25,589 nt of DNA. Origin: JAKVJE01 sp047722305. GTDB taxonomy: Bacteria; Actinomycetota; Actinomycetes; Actinomycetales; Microbacteriaceae. A model generated the notes under the pieces. It was not told the DNA's origin. It did not search any database and saw only the letters and a program-made list of their open reading frames with translations. The position numbers and the translations under genes were made by a program. Numbering within the stretch: the stretch's first letter is position 1; each line of letters opens with the position of its first letter. This document shows positions 7,976 to 15,061 of the stretch, piece by piece. Where the stretch lies: assembly GCA_047722305.1 (NCBI GenBank), contig JBDNYM010000035.1, forward strand, positions 1-25,589, written 5' to 3'.

Positions 7976-8116
7976 AGCAGCGCCTCCCCCACGGGTTGTT
8001 CGACTTGTCCGGCTCGGGAACTCGATCTGTACCCACCCTCGCATACCGGACGAGACAGGCTCTGGTTATCCACAGGGATACGCCGCCGGCCCCGGCGACA
8101 GCGCGCAACGGCAGAA

Positions 8117-8443
8117 TCACTTGTCGCCGAGGATCTTCGGAACATACTGAAAATCAACGGCCAGTGACCAGTCGTCTCCGGTCACGGCCCACGGGTCGGA
8201 ACTCAGCTCATCCTTGATCGCCGAGACGTCGACCAGGTCATCGGCGCCCTGGTCTGGGCCCTGGTAGAAAGAGATGTCCATCCGACTCGCACCCGGCTGA
8301 TTCTGGTGCTCGTCGACCAGCCGGATCACCGTCCGCGCCTACGACCCCGTCTCCGGCATCAAGGCGCCGCAGCCGCTCAAGCCGGCCAGCACAAAAATGC
8401 CGAGCATCGCCGATGCCGGTACCAGCCACCATCGTCTCCGCAT
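8117..8443 (-). pseudogene. small lipoprotein gene interrupted by an in-frame TAG
   Basis: From the ATG at 8441-8443, with GGAGGG 7 nt upstream, the frame encodes a classical lipoprotein signal: MRRRWW, a hydrophobic core, lipobox L-S-G-C with Cys25. After residue 34 comes TAG at 8339-8341. The same frame then stays open for 73 codons (ARTVIRLVDEHQNQ and onward, ending in VPKILGDK) to the TGA at 8117-8119. An intact gene would give a lipoprotein of about 108 residues; a single change such as TAC to TAG would explain the break. I do not recognise the mature domain, which is acidic and soluble-looking. It is the first gene of the type VII cluster, 141 nt ahead of the EspC-like gene. It may be truly inactivated, or the stop may be a sequencing error. 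Restart at the GTG at 8329 would give a cytoplasmic 70-residue product without a lipid anchor. Confidence 0.6.
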
Positions 8444-8681
8444 GTCCGTCCCTCCGCGGTCTGGTCGCCGCGACCCGCACTGCAACGCTGCTCTTCAAAG
8501 CGTACGGGACGCATATCGTGCGCCCGGGTTCTCCACAGGATTCCATGCCCGAGGCCGTCGCAAGCAGCTCCCAGCGGTCAGAGTCGTTGCCCCGCTCTCA
8601 TCGACTCCGCCGCAGACAGGCGACCGCGCCGCCAGTTTGCCGCTGCTGCCGATGAATGGCCCAACCAGCCCGCTTCTGGCG
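8444..8681. other. 238-nt non-coding spacer upstream of the type VII cluster
   Basis: This spacer separates the start of the lipoprotein gene from the stop of the restriction gene; both are on the minus strand. I see no open frame with coding character and no clear hairpin. A TANNNT-type hexamer on the minus strand (TACGCT, plus-strand 8500-8505) could be a -10 box for the type VII cluster, but no matching -35 is present. Confidence 0.3.
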
Positions 8682-10814
8682 TCAGAGCCCGGCCAGGTGC
8701 TGGTCTCCCGCAGCGGCGCTGGTCAGGGAGGCGAACTCCAGGAGCTCCACGAGCCCGCCAGCTGCGCGCCGATGCTGTCGGAACGTCCGCTCCCCCAGGA
8801 GCACGTAATGCCAGTCGCGATTATCGCGTTTGACCGCTGGCAGGTCTTCGATACGCGAAACCCATGCGAGCGCGGCAGACCGCTTGCGCTGCACGTTCGC
8901 ATCGCTGAGCCCCGTCTGCGACTTCGTCTCCACCACGTACACGTCGGTGGCCGTGCGCACCAGGAAGTCGGGCGAATAACGAGCCGGGTAGCCGTTGTCC
9001 TTGAGGTACGGACGCTGGAGGTAGGCGTGCTGGTGCTCGTCGAGCTTCACGTACGCCTCGACGCGGCCGTCCTGCTCGGCGGCGTCGACGAAGTCGCGCT
9101 CCAGGCCGCCGCCGCGACCATCCGGGGCGATGCGCAGCCGCGGATAGATGCACTTGCCGGCGTCCTTGAGCCGCGCGGCCGAAGCGCGGAAGCTCTTCAC
9201 CTCGGCAGGGCTGCGATACCAGACTTGGGCCGCGGTGGTCGTGGTGCGGTCGAGCTGGGCGACGAGCGCCGGGCCGAACACGCGGATGATCTCGCCGGCG
9301 ATGTCCGGCAGCAGCAGCACGCGCCAGTTCTCGTCGGCCAGCGGATCGAGGGGACGGCCGAACATGCGGGTGCGGATGTACCGGTCGAGCCAGGCGATCA
9401 GCTGGGGACGGGCCACCTGCAGCACCGGGTACTCGGCCAGCTGCTTCGCCTTCTTCGCCGAACTGGTGAAGGTCTTCTCCGGCCCCGCGTAGGCGCGCTC
9501 GACGGTATCGGACAGCCGCTTGGCGATGCGGGCCAGGTAGTCGTTGTAGCCGGTCGCCGTGAAGACCCCGCCGTCCACCCGGTAGTCGCCGTAGCGGGTG
9601 CCCTCCAGGAGGTCCTGCGACGCCCAGTTCTCGCCGTGCCCCACCCGCCGCTTGAAGTCGGCGAACGGGTACCGGCTGGGCTGCAGAGCGGCCACGTCGA
9701 TGCTGGGCGCGCGCAGCTCCTCCTCGGCATCCCGCTGGATGAAGGGCACGCGGATGTCGTAGCGCTCCCAGTCGTCGCGCAGCGAGACGACCTCGATGTC
9801 GCCGGTGCTGGGCGTCTTGCCCTGGTCGTCGCCCTCCTCGCCGAAGAGCCCGTCTCCGAGCTGGTCGCGGTACCAGTCCTCGAAGGCGGGGTGCTCGACG
9901 ATGCTCAGCAGATCGAAGCGGTTGCGGGGCTCGAGGTGGTTGGCGATACGTTCGCGGGTGTCGCGCTTCTGCGCGTCGATGTCGGGGTCGCCCCGCCACA
10001 TGAGCCGCAGGCCGCGGCCGACCACCTGCTCCAGCAGGATGCCCGACTGCGCCGCCCGCAGCGGCACGATCACGCAGATGCTGTTGACATCGAAGCCCTC
10101 TCGCAGCATCAGCACGCTGATGACGATGCGCGGGCGGATGGTGCGATCGAGCCCGGAGAGCTGGTCGCGGATGCGCGACCATTCCGCGGACTTCACCTCG
10201 CCCTTCCGGTCGGAGTCGACGCGCAGCAGGTCGTCCTCGTCGACGCCCACCTGCTCGCGCAGGAACGTCTCCACCGCTTTCGACGCCTCGGTGTTCTCGG
10301 TGAGGATGAGCATCTTCGGGTGCTTGGCCGGCTGGCCCGGCAGGTCGACGGCGGCGAAGTCGCGCTCCAGCAGGTCGAGCTTGGCCAGTCCGGCGTGCAG
10401 CATGGTGGCCTGCCCGTCGCTGACCCGCAGGGTGCCGTCGTCGTCCTTCTCGGTGCGGAACTCCAGCTGGTCGGCGGTGAGGCTGGCGACCTCGCTGCGC
10501 TTGTCGAGGGCGATGCTCTTGACCAGACCGGCCCGGATGGCATCGCGGAGGTCGAAGTCGACCACGATGTGGGGGAAGTAGACCGGCTTTTTCTTCTTCC
10601 CCCCGGTCTCGACGTACGGCGTGGCGGTGAAGTCGATCTGCGCGTAGCGGTGCTCGGCGCCCCGGGGCGCCGCGAGCGCGTCCAGCGCCCGCTGCCACTC
10701 GACGGCGTCGGGCTGGGACAGGTCGGCGCGCTTCACCGTGTGGATGTGGTGGGCCTCGTCGTCGAACACCATGAGCCCGCCGGGCAGGTCGCGCAGCCAG
10801 CGGAACTCGCGGCC
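8682..10814 (-). CDS. res: type III restriction enzyme Res subunit, C-terminal part
   Basis: About 710 residues forming the distal two thirds of a type III restriction helicase-nuclease. Reading from the gap: DEAH box (MVFDDEAHHIH), motif III (DFTATPY), a second RecA-like domain with SVLMLREGFDVNSI, and motif VI (QVVGRGLRL). The far C-terminus has a PD-(D/E)XK-type nuclease core, SPDFLVRTATDVYVVETKS. These are the motor and cutting functions of Res, which works with Mod at asymmetric sites. The 5' part of the gene is at 11009-11917 in a different frame, because 10815-11008 is corrupted around an N-gap. Both halves keep every motif in family order, so the gene is probably intact in the organism. 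The stop is at 8682-8684. Confidence 0.85.
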   Translation of the reverse strand, partial: GREFRWLRDLPGGLMVFDDEAHHIHTVKRADLSQPDAVEWQRALDALAAPRGAEHRYAQIDFTATPYVETGGKKKKPVYFPHIVVDFDLRDAIRAGLVKSIALDKRSEVASLTADQLEFRTEKDDDGTLRVSDGQATMLHAGLAKLDLLERDFAAVDLPGQPAKHPKMLILTENTEASKAVETFLREQVGVDEDDLLRVDSDRKGEVKSAEWSRIRDQLSGLDRTIRPRIVISVLMLREGFDVNSICVIVPLRAAQSGILLEQVVGRGLRLMWRGDPDIDAQKRDTRERIANHLEPRNRFDLLSIVEHPAFEDWYRDQLGDGLFGEEGDDQGKTPSTGDIEVVSLRDDWERYDIRVPFIQRDAEEELRAPSIDVAALQPSRYPFADFKRRVGHGENWASQDLLEGTRYGDYRVDGGVFTATGYNDYLARIAKRLSDTVERAYAGPEKTFTSSAKKAKQLAEYPVLQVARPQLIAWLDRYIRTRMFGRPLDPLADENWRVLLLPDIAGEIIRVFGPALVAQLDRTTTTAAQVWYRSPAEVKSFRASAARLKDAGKCIYPRLRIAPDGRGGGLERDFVDAAEQDGRVEAYVKLDEHQHAYLQRPYLKDNGYPARYSPDFLVRTATDVYVVETKSQTGLSDANVQRKRSAALAWVSRIEDLPAVKRDNRDWHYVLLGERTFRQHRRAAGGLVELLEFASLTSAAAGDQHLAGL

Positions 10815-11008
10815 GCGGGGGGCGCCCCCCCCCCCCCCCCCGCCCCCCCCCCCCGCCCCCCGGGGGGGGGGGGGGGGGCCGCACCGCCACGCGGACGCCA
10901 CCGCGGCGCCGCCCGANNNNNNNNNNGGGGGGCGTGGGCGACCAACACCATTCCCCGGCGGGGGAGGGCGCGCCGACTGGGTAACGGGGGGCGGGGGTCG
11001 CCGCCCCC
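10815..11008. other. assembly gap (10 N) with low-complexity junk flanks
   Basis: Ten N at 10917-10926. The left flank is dominated by runs of C then G (10825-10878), and the right flank carries G-rich sequence up to 11008. Good protein homology stops at GHALDTLD on one side and resumes at GREFRWLRDLPGG on the other. The flanks encode nothing recognisable and shift the frame of res, so they look like a failed join or low-quality read ends. Confidence 0.85.
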
Positions 11009-11917
11009 GTCCAGCGTGTCGAGCGCATGGCCGCCCGACTTGATGGGGCTGAGAGTCAGGAAGCTGGCCGCTGCGGCCTTGGCGTCGACATCCGCTCCCG
11101 GGGCATCGACCTCTTCGACGTTTTCGAGCTCTTCGGGCAGGAAGCCCCTGTCGTCCTTGTCTCTACCGGCCAACAGGTGCCAGTTGGTGACCGCGATCAC
11201 GCCACCGGCGGTGAGTCGCTTGCCGATCTCGTGTTTGCGCACGGTGCTGCCCTGCACGAAGGCGTGCACCCGGTCGCGATACTGGTCGGGGATGAACAGC
11301 TGCTCGTGCGCTTTGAAGTCGCTGGTCGAGTAGTCGCGCTGTTCGCTGGATGCGTCATCAGCCGCAGAGCCGGGAATCGTCTTGCCGAGGAAAGAATCGA
11401 GCAGCCGGTCGTAGACGATGAGCCCGGGGGCGACGATGAGGAAGTTCCGGGTGAAGCGCCGGTCGCCCGGGGAGGCCACCGCGTTGAGGTACTGCCAGAC
11501 GAGCAGGGCGTTCATCACCCAGGTCTTGCCGGTGCCGGTCGCCATCTTCACGCAGTACTTGGAGTGCTGGTTGCTGGGCGCGTCGACCAGCGGCGTCTCG
11601 ATCGAGGGGTTGCGCACCCAGTCCCCGACGGCCCGGTCGTAGAGGTCGGGCAGGGTCTCGGCGCCGAGCACCTCGTGCGCGTAGACCACCGCGAGGATGG
11701 CGTCGCGCTGCCCCTGGTGGAAGTTGATCTCGCGCGCCTCGCACGAGTCGGGCGCGAACCAGTAGTCGAGCAGCTCGGCGGTGACCGGCGTCACCTGCTC
11801 GGGAAACCACCGGCCTCCGGCGACGAGCTCCTGGGTGGCGTCGGCGATGCGCGCGCTGATCGCGTTGGCGAGTACGAAGTCGTCGTCCTGCGTGGGCAGG
11901 GTCTCGCCCCGGTTCAT
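11009..11917 (-). CDS. res: type III restriction enzyme Res subunit, N-terminal part
   Basis: The first 303 residues of Res. The ATG at 11915-11917 overlaps the mod stop codon by 4 nt (ATGA), the usual mod-res coupling. A Q-motif-like FHQGQRDAI (66-74) precedes Walker A in MATGTGKT (125-132). Then come NFLIVAPGLIVYDRLLDSF (motif Ia region) and GGVIAVTNWHLL. The sequence reads cleanly to GHALDTLD, immediately before the corrupted region; the DEAH box resumes beyond the gap at 10814. Together the two parts give about 1,010 residues, a normal Res length, so only a few codons appear to be lost. An upstream in-frame extension into mod has no coding character and was not used. Confidence 0.85.
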
Positions 11918-13860
11918 CCCTGCACCTCGCCAGCCGGGCCCGTCGAGGCCAGCGGCTCCACCCGCAGCAGCTTCTGCGACTCGTACCCGAAGATGTCGAT
12001 GGTCCGGATGGCGACGGTGCGCTCCCGGTCGACGGCCGGCACGGTGAGCGCGGCCATCGTCCCGGTCCGCAGCGGATCGTGATCGGTCTCGGTGTTCTCG
12101 CGGTACTCCTGCCACACGCTACGGAACGTGACGCCGTCGTAGTCGGGGTCGACCGCCCAGTACTCGATCAGTGCCAGCGGCTCCTCGTTCATGACGCGGA
12201 GGACGCTGTCGCGGTCTTCATCCTTGTCGAGCGGCAGGGCGAACGGATCGATCAGCACATAGTTGTCGAGCTGGATGGTGAGGTCTTCGCGGTCTCCGTG
12301 CCGCAGGTGCGTCTCCAAATGCGCGTCGAGGTACTGGAGTGTCGAGAAGTGCACCTTGCCGCGCAGGTTCTCGTCGCCCTTCTTCTTCAGCTCGTCGAGC
12401 AGATTCGCGGGGATCGCTTTGACGCTCAGCCGGGGATCGTTCAAGCTCTGCACCGCTTCACCAATGCCAGGCTGGAAGTTCCACCCCAGTACCGTGACGG
12501 TCTTGAACCCTCCCAGCAACCGGTCGCGCGCCTCCTGCGCCCGGGTGAGGGTGCCGAGCCCGGTCACCCGGTTGGGACTGTCCACGAAGACGAGCTCGCG
12601 GTTGCCCACCTGCCCGTACTGCCCGCTCGGATTGTCCGCGGGTGGCAGGGGCAGCGCCCCGTGCTCGCCGTAGAGCCCGAGTACCACCTGGGCGAGATCC
12701 CCGACGCGGAATTTGCGGCCGAGCGCATTTCGCGCCTGCTCCACCTGGTAGTCGCCCACCGCCTGGTACAGGAACGGCTTGGTGCCGCCATTGTCGGTAA
12801 TATCAACCAGCCGCTTGCGCGTGATCATCACGGCTGGCTTCCCCTGATCGACTGCGATCCAGCGCCGGCCGAGCTTCTCGGCTACCGCTGCAGTCGTGCC
12901 TGAACCGACGAAGAAGTCAGCGACCAAACCGTCGACCGGACATGATGCTCTTATGATCCGCTCAACTAATTTCTCAGGCTTTTGTGTTGCATAGCCTGTC
13001 TTCTCACTCGAAAAACTCATTATCTGAATGGAGTCAAGCCGATCGAGTGAACTTGAATTCCAAGTATCTTCTACAGGATATCCACGACCAGTAGGACGAT
13101 TCCCGTCACGCCTGACATAGTCTTTTGGATAGGGAATATATTCTTTATCGAAGAATCTCACTTGCCGGTTTTTAGGATAAAAGAGAATATCATCATGATT
13201 TCTGATCCAATTTCTTGCGACAGACTTGTACCCAGAAATCCACCCAATACGCCAGATAATTTCCCGTTCAAAATTTACTCGACCAAATATTGCATCTAAA
13301 ACAATCTTCACATAATGACCAATTCCGGGATCAAGATGAACATAAAGACTTCCCGTATCCTTCAACATCTCCCGCATCAGCACGAGTCTGGGCACCATCA
13401 TCCGCAGGTATGACTCGGTGCCGCGAGCCCACGTATCCGAGTACGCGACCTGTTCGGCGGTCTCGGGGCGCTTGTTCACGTCCACCTCGTCGAGCGAGCC
13501 TTTCGCGGCAGGGAGCGTGATCTTCGAGCGGTAGTCGGCCTTGGAGTCGAAGGGCGGGTCGATGTAGATGAGGTCGACCTGGCCGCGGTAACTCTCGTGG
13601 TCTGGCTGGTCGTCGGCGAGCAGTGCGGCCATGGCCAGCAGGTTGTCCCCGTAGATGAGGCGATTCGGGTGCTCCGGCACATCCGCATCTGCGATCGCAC
13701 CAGAGCCGAGCGCATTGCTGCTGCGGTTGGGCAGCACCAGCTCGCGGGTCTGCAGCCGCACCTTGCGCGCGGTGCCGAGGCTCTCCAGGATGCGCTCGGC
13801 CTCGCGCTTCCCGTCGCGGACGATCTCGGGCAGCTGCTCCAGCAGCGACTTCGATGGCAT
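11914..13860 (-). CDS. mod: type III modification (adenine-specific DNA methyltransferase) subunit
   Basis: A 648-residue Mod protein. The ATG at 13858-13860 is chosen because GGGGGAG lies 6 nt upstream. Catalytic motif IV is DPPF (101-104, in LIYIDPPFDSKADYRSK). The SAM-binding motif I comes later, FFVGSGTTAAVAE (316-328), the beta-class order IV then I. Between them lie KDTGSLYVHLDP, HDDILFYPK and PVEDTW, the region holding the target recognition domain. A long C-terminal part (350-648) is typical of type III Mod. The protein methylates adenine in an asymmetric site and gives Res its specificity. The segment encoding roughly residues 161-305 is much more AT-rich than the rest, which suggests replacement of the recognition region by recombination. 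No simple-sequence repeat that could cause phase variation is visible. Confidence 0.9.
   Translation of the reverse strand: MPSKSLLEQLPEIVRDGKREAERILESLGTARKVRLQTRELVLPNRSSNALGSGAIADADVPEHPNRLIYGDNLLAMAALLADDQPDHESYRGQVDLIYIDPPFDSKADYRSKITLPAAKGSLDEVDVNKRPETAEQVAYSDTWARGTESYLRMMVPRLVLMREMLKDTGSLYVHLDPGIGHYVKIVLDAIFGRVNFEREIIWRIGWISGYKSVARNWIRNHDDILFYPKNRQVRFFDKEYIPYPKDYVRRDGNRPTGRGYPVEDTWNSSSLDRLDSIQIMSFSSEKTGYATQKPEKLVERIIRASCPVDGLVADFFVGSGTTAAVAEKLGRRWIAVDQGKPAVMITRKRLVDITDNGGTKPFLYQAVGDYQVEQARNALGRKFRVGDLAQVVLGLYGEHGALPLPPADNPSGQYGQVGNRELVFVDSPNRVTGLGTLTRAQEARDRLLGGFKTVTVLGWNFQPGIGEAVQSLNDPRLSVKAIPANLLDELKKKGDENLRGKVHFSTLQYLDAHLETHLRHGDREDLTIQLDNYVLIDPFALPLDKDEDRDSVLRVMNEEPLALIEYWAVDPDYDGVTFRSVWQEYRENTETDHDPLRTGTMAALTVPAVDRERTVAIRTIDIFGYESQKLLRVEPLASTGPAGEVQG
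12941..13375. other. AT-rich block inside mod (candidate swapped target recognition region)
   Basis: A hand count over 12961-13380 gives 169 G+C in 420 nt (about 40%), with 60-nt pieces ranging from 32 to 48%. The flanking parts of the same gene and the rest of the window are far more GC-rich. The block covers Mod residues of about 161-305, between catalytic motif IV and motif I. The reading frame is intact across both edges. Confidence 0.75.
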
Positions 13861-13890
13861 GGCACTCCCCCGCATCGAACGGCACTCCAG

Positions 13891-13935
13891 CCGATGCATC
13901 ATAAATATTGCTTATCGCAAGCATCTTATATAACG
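13891..13935 (-). promoter_or_regulatory. AT-rich promoter region of the mod-res operon
   Basis: The 163-nt spacer between mod and the divergent nuclease gene contains a locally AT-rich 40 nt. On the minus strand it offers two -10-like hexamers, TATGAT (plus-strand 13898-13903) and TATAAG (13925-13930). A short inverted repeat (gctt-atcgc-aagc, 13910-13922) lies between them and might be an operator. No convincing -35 is visible. TATGAT would give a leader of about 30 nt before the mod start. Confidence 0.4.
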
Positions 13936-14023
13936 CCACCGACGCGGCCAGTCGACATGCGCGGCGGTTGCCGGTGCTCGGCCCGATCCCCGCGAGACTG
14001 GATCGGTGCGCAGACATGATTCG

Positions 14024-14782
14024 ATGAGGGGTCTCCGCGTCTCCGGGACGCGAGCCGCCACACTCGCAGCGGTCTTGGTCCTGGCCCTCGTCCTCATCGG
14101 CTATCTGGTCGACAGCGCCGCTCAGAGCGCATCGACCCCAGCCGGGGCGTCTTCGTCCCCATCACTATCCCCAACGTCCCCGCTGCCGCAGGCCGGCCGC
14201 GCCGCGGCGCTGCTCGCCACTCTGCCGGTGAAAGGCCGCGCGCCGAGGACCGGCTACGACCGCGTCGGCGACTTCGGCCCCGCCTGGCGGGATGTCGACC
14301 GCAACGGCTGCGACACCCGCGATGACATCCTCGCCCGCGACCTCGCCCAGACGGTCCGCAGCGGGGCGTGCAAGGTGACCTCCGGCACCCTCCACAGCGC
14401 CTACTCGGGGCGGACCGTGGCGTTCACCCGCGGGGTGCAGACCTCCGCGCAGGTGCAGATCGACCACATGGTGCCCCTCATGGACGCCTGGCAGACCGGC
14501 GCCCAGCGGCTCTCCGCGGCGGAGCGGCTCGCGCTCGCCAACGACCCGCTTAATCTGCAGGCCGTGGAGGGCGATCTCAACGAGCAGAAGAGCGACTCCG
14601 ACGCGGCCAGCTGGCTGCCGCCCCGGCGCGCCTACTGGTGCCCGTACGTGGCGCGGCAGATCTCGGTCAAGCACTCCTACTCGCTGTGGGTGACCCCCGC
14701 CGAGCACGACCGCATGGCGGCCATTCTGCAGACCTGTCCCGGGCAGCCCGCATACAGCTCGACGCTGCATCCGCGCCCCTGA
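14024..14782 (+). CDS. exported HNH-type nuclease (DUF1524-like)
   Basis: A 252-residue protein with an N-terminal signal or anchor helix (residues 10-28, AATLAAVLVLALVLIGYL), a Ser/Pro-rich linker to about residue 56, and a DUF1524/HNH nuclease domain. Signature features are GYDRVGDFGPAWRDVDRNGCDTRDDIL (77-103), the catalytic core QIDHMVPLMDAW (145-156, with Asp147-His148), NDPLNLQAVEGDLNEQKSD (173-191) and the late YWCPYV. Exported members of this family are common in actinobacteria and are thought to degrade extracellular DNA for nutrients or competition. The start may instead be the GTG at 14006, which adds six residues; neither has a strong ribosome site, and ATG was preferred. Divergent from mod-res, so probably not part of that operon. 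Confidence 0.8.
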   Translation: MRGLRVSGTRAATLAAVLVLALVLIGYLVDSAAQSASTPAGASSSPSLSPTSPLPQAGRAAALLATLPVKGRAPRTGYDRVGDFGPAWRDVDRNGCDTRDDILARDLAQTVRSGACKVTSGTLHSAYSGRTVAFTRGVQTSAQVQIDHMVPLMDAWQTGAQRLSAAERLALANDPLNLQAVEGDLNEQKSDSDAASWLPPRRAYWCPYVARQISVKHSYSLWVTPAEHDRMAAILQTCPGQPAYSSTLHPRP

Positions 14783-14789
14783 GGCAGCT

Positions 14790-14820
14790 CTGATCCGGTT
14801 GCAGGCGCTCAGCGGATCAG
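14790..14820 (+). terminator. hairpin after the HNH nuclease gene
   Basis: A perfect 8-bp inverted repeat (ctgatccg at 14790-14797, cggatcag at 14813-14820) with a 15-nt loop starts 8 nt after the stop codon. The long loop and missing T-run keep confidence moderate. Confidence 0.45.
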
Positions 14821-14917
14821 CGATGCGCGCACCCGCAGCAGCTCGACGAGCCGCGCCACCGGCGGCCGCGGTGGGGCGAGGTGCTGACTGGGGTGTTTTC
14901 CTCTCACACTCTCCGGC

Positions 14918-15025
14918 ATGGTGGTCCCGCCGGTGTCGGTCGGCATCGCGATGCTGGGGCGCCGATCGTGTCGGCCATCTTTCATCTTTGGCTTCGTCGT
15001 ACTGATCCTGGTGTTCGTGCTGTAG
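14918..15025 (+). CDS. possible 35-residue membrane peptide
   Basis: ATG at 14918 to TAG at 15023-15025 gives a 35-residue peptide whose last 15 residues (SFIFGFVVLILVFVL) would form one membrane helix after an Arg-containing segment. There is no clear ribosome site and no recognised homologue, and the frame is short enough to be chance. It lies in the roughly 280-nt gap between the exported nuclease and the 13E12 protein. The rest of that gap holds only the hairpin at 14790-14820. Confidence 0.2.
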   Translation: MVVPPVSVGIAMLGRRSCRPSFIFGFVVLILVFVL

Positions 15026-15061
15026 GCAGGACCGCTGATGGCTCGGAAGAATGTCTCAGCC

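Noticed and set aside
10825..10880. C and G tracts as a G-quadruplex or regulatory element
   Set aside because: They flank ten N, interrupt a conserved protein and recur in the same form around the other N-gap, so they are an assembly artefact.
8397..11333. A 978-codon plus-strand frame opposite res
   Set aside because: It is antisense to a gene with full helicase and nuclease motifs, and it runs through the junk and the N-gap.
10733..12115. Res start upstream at 12115
   Set aside because: The extra residues are a low-complexity shadow of the mod 3' end. The ATG at 11917 with the ATGA overlap is the normal mod-res junction.
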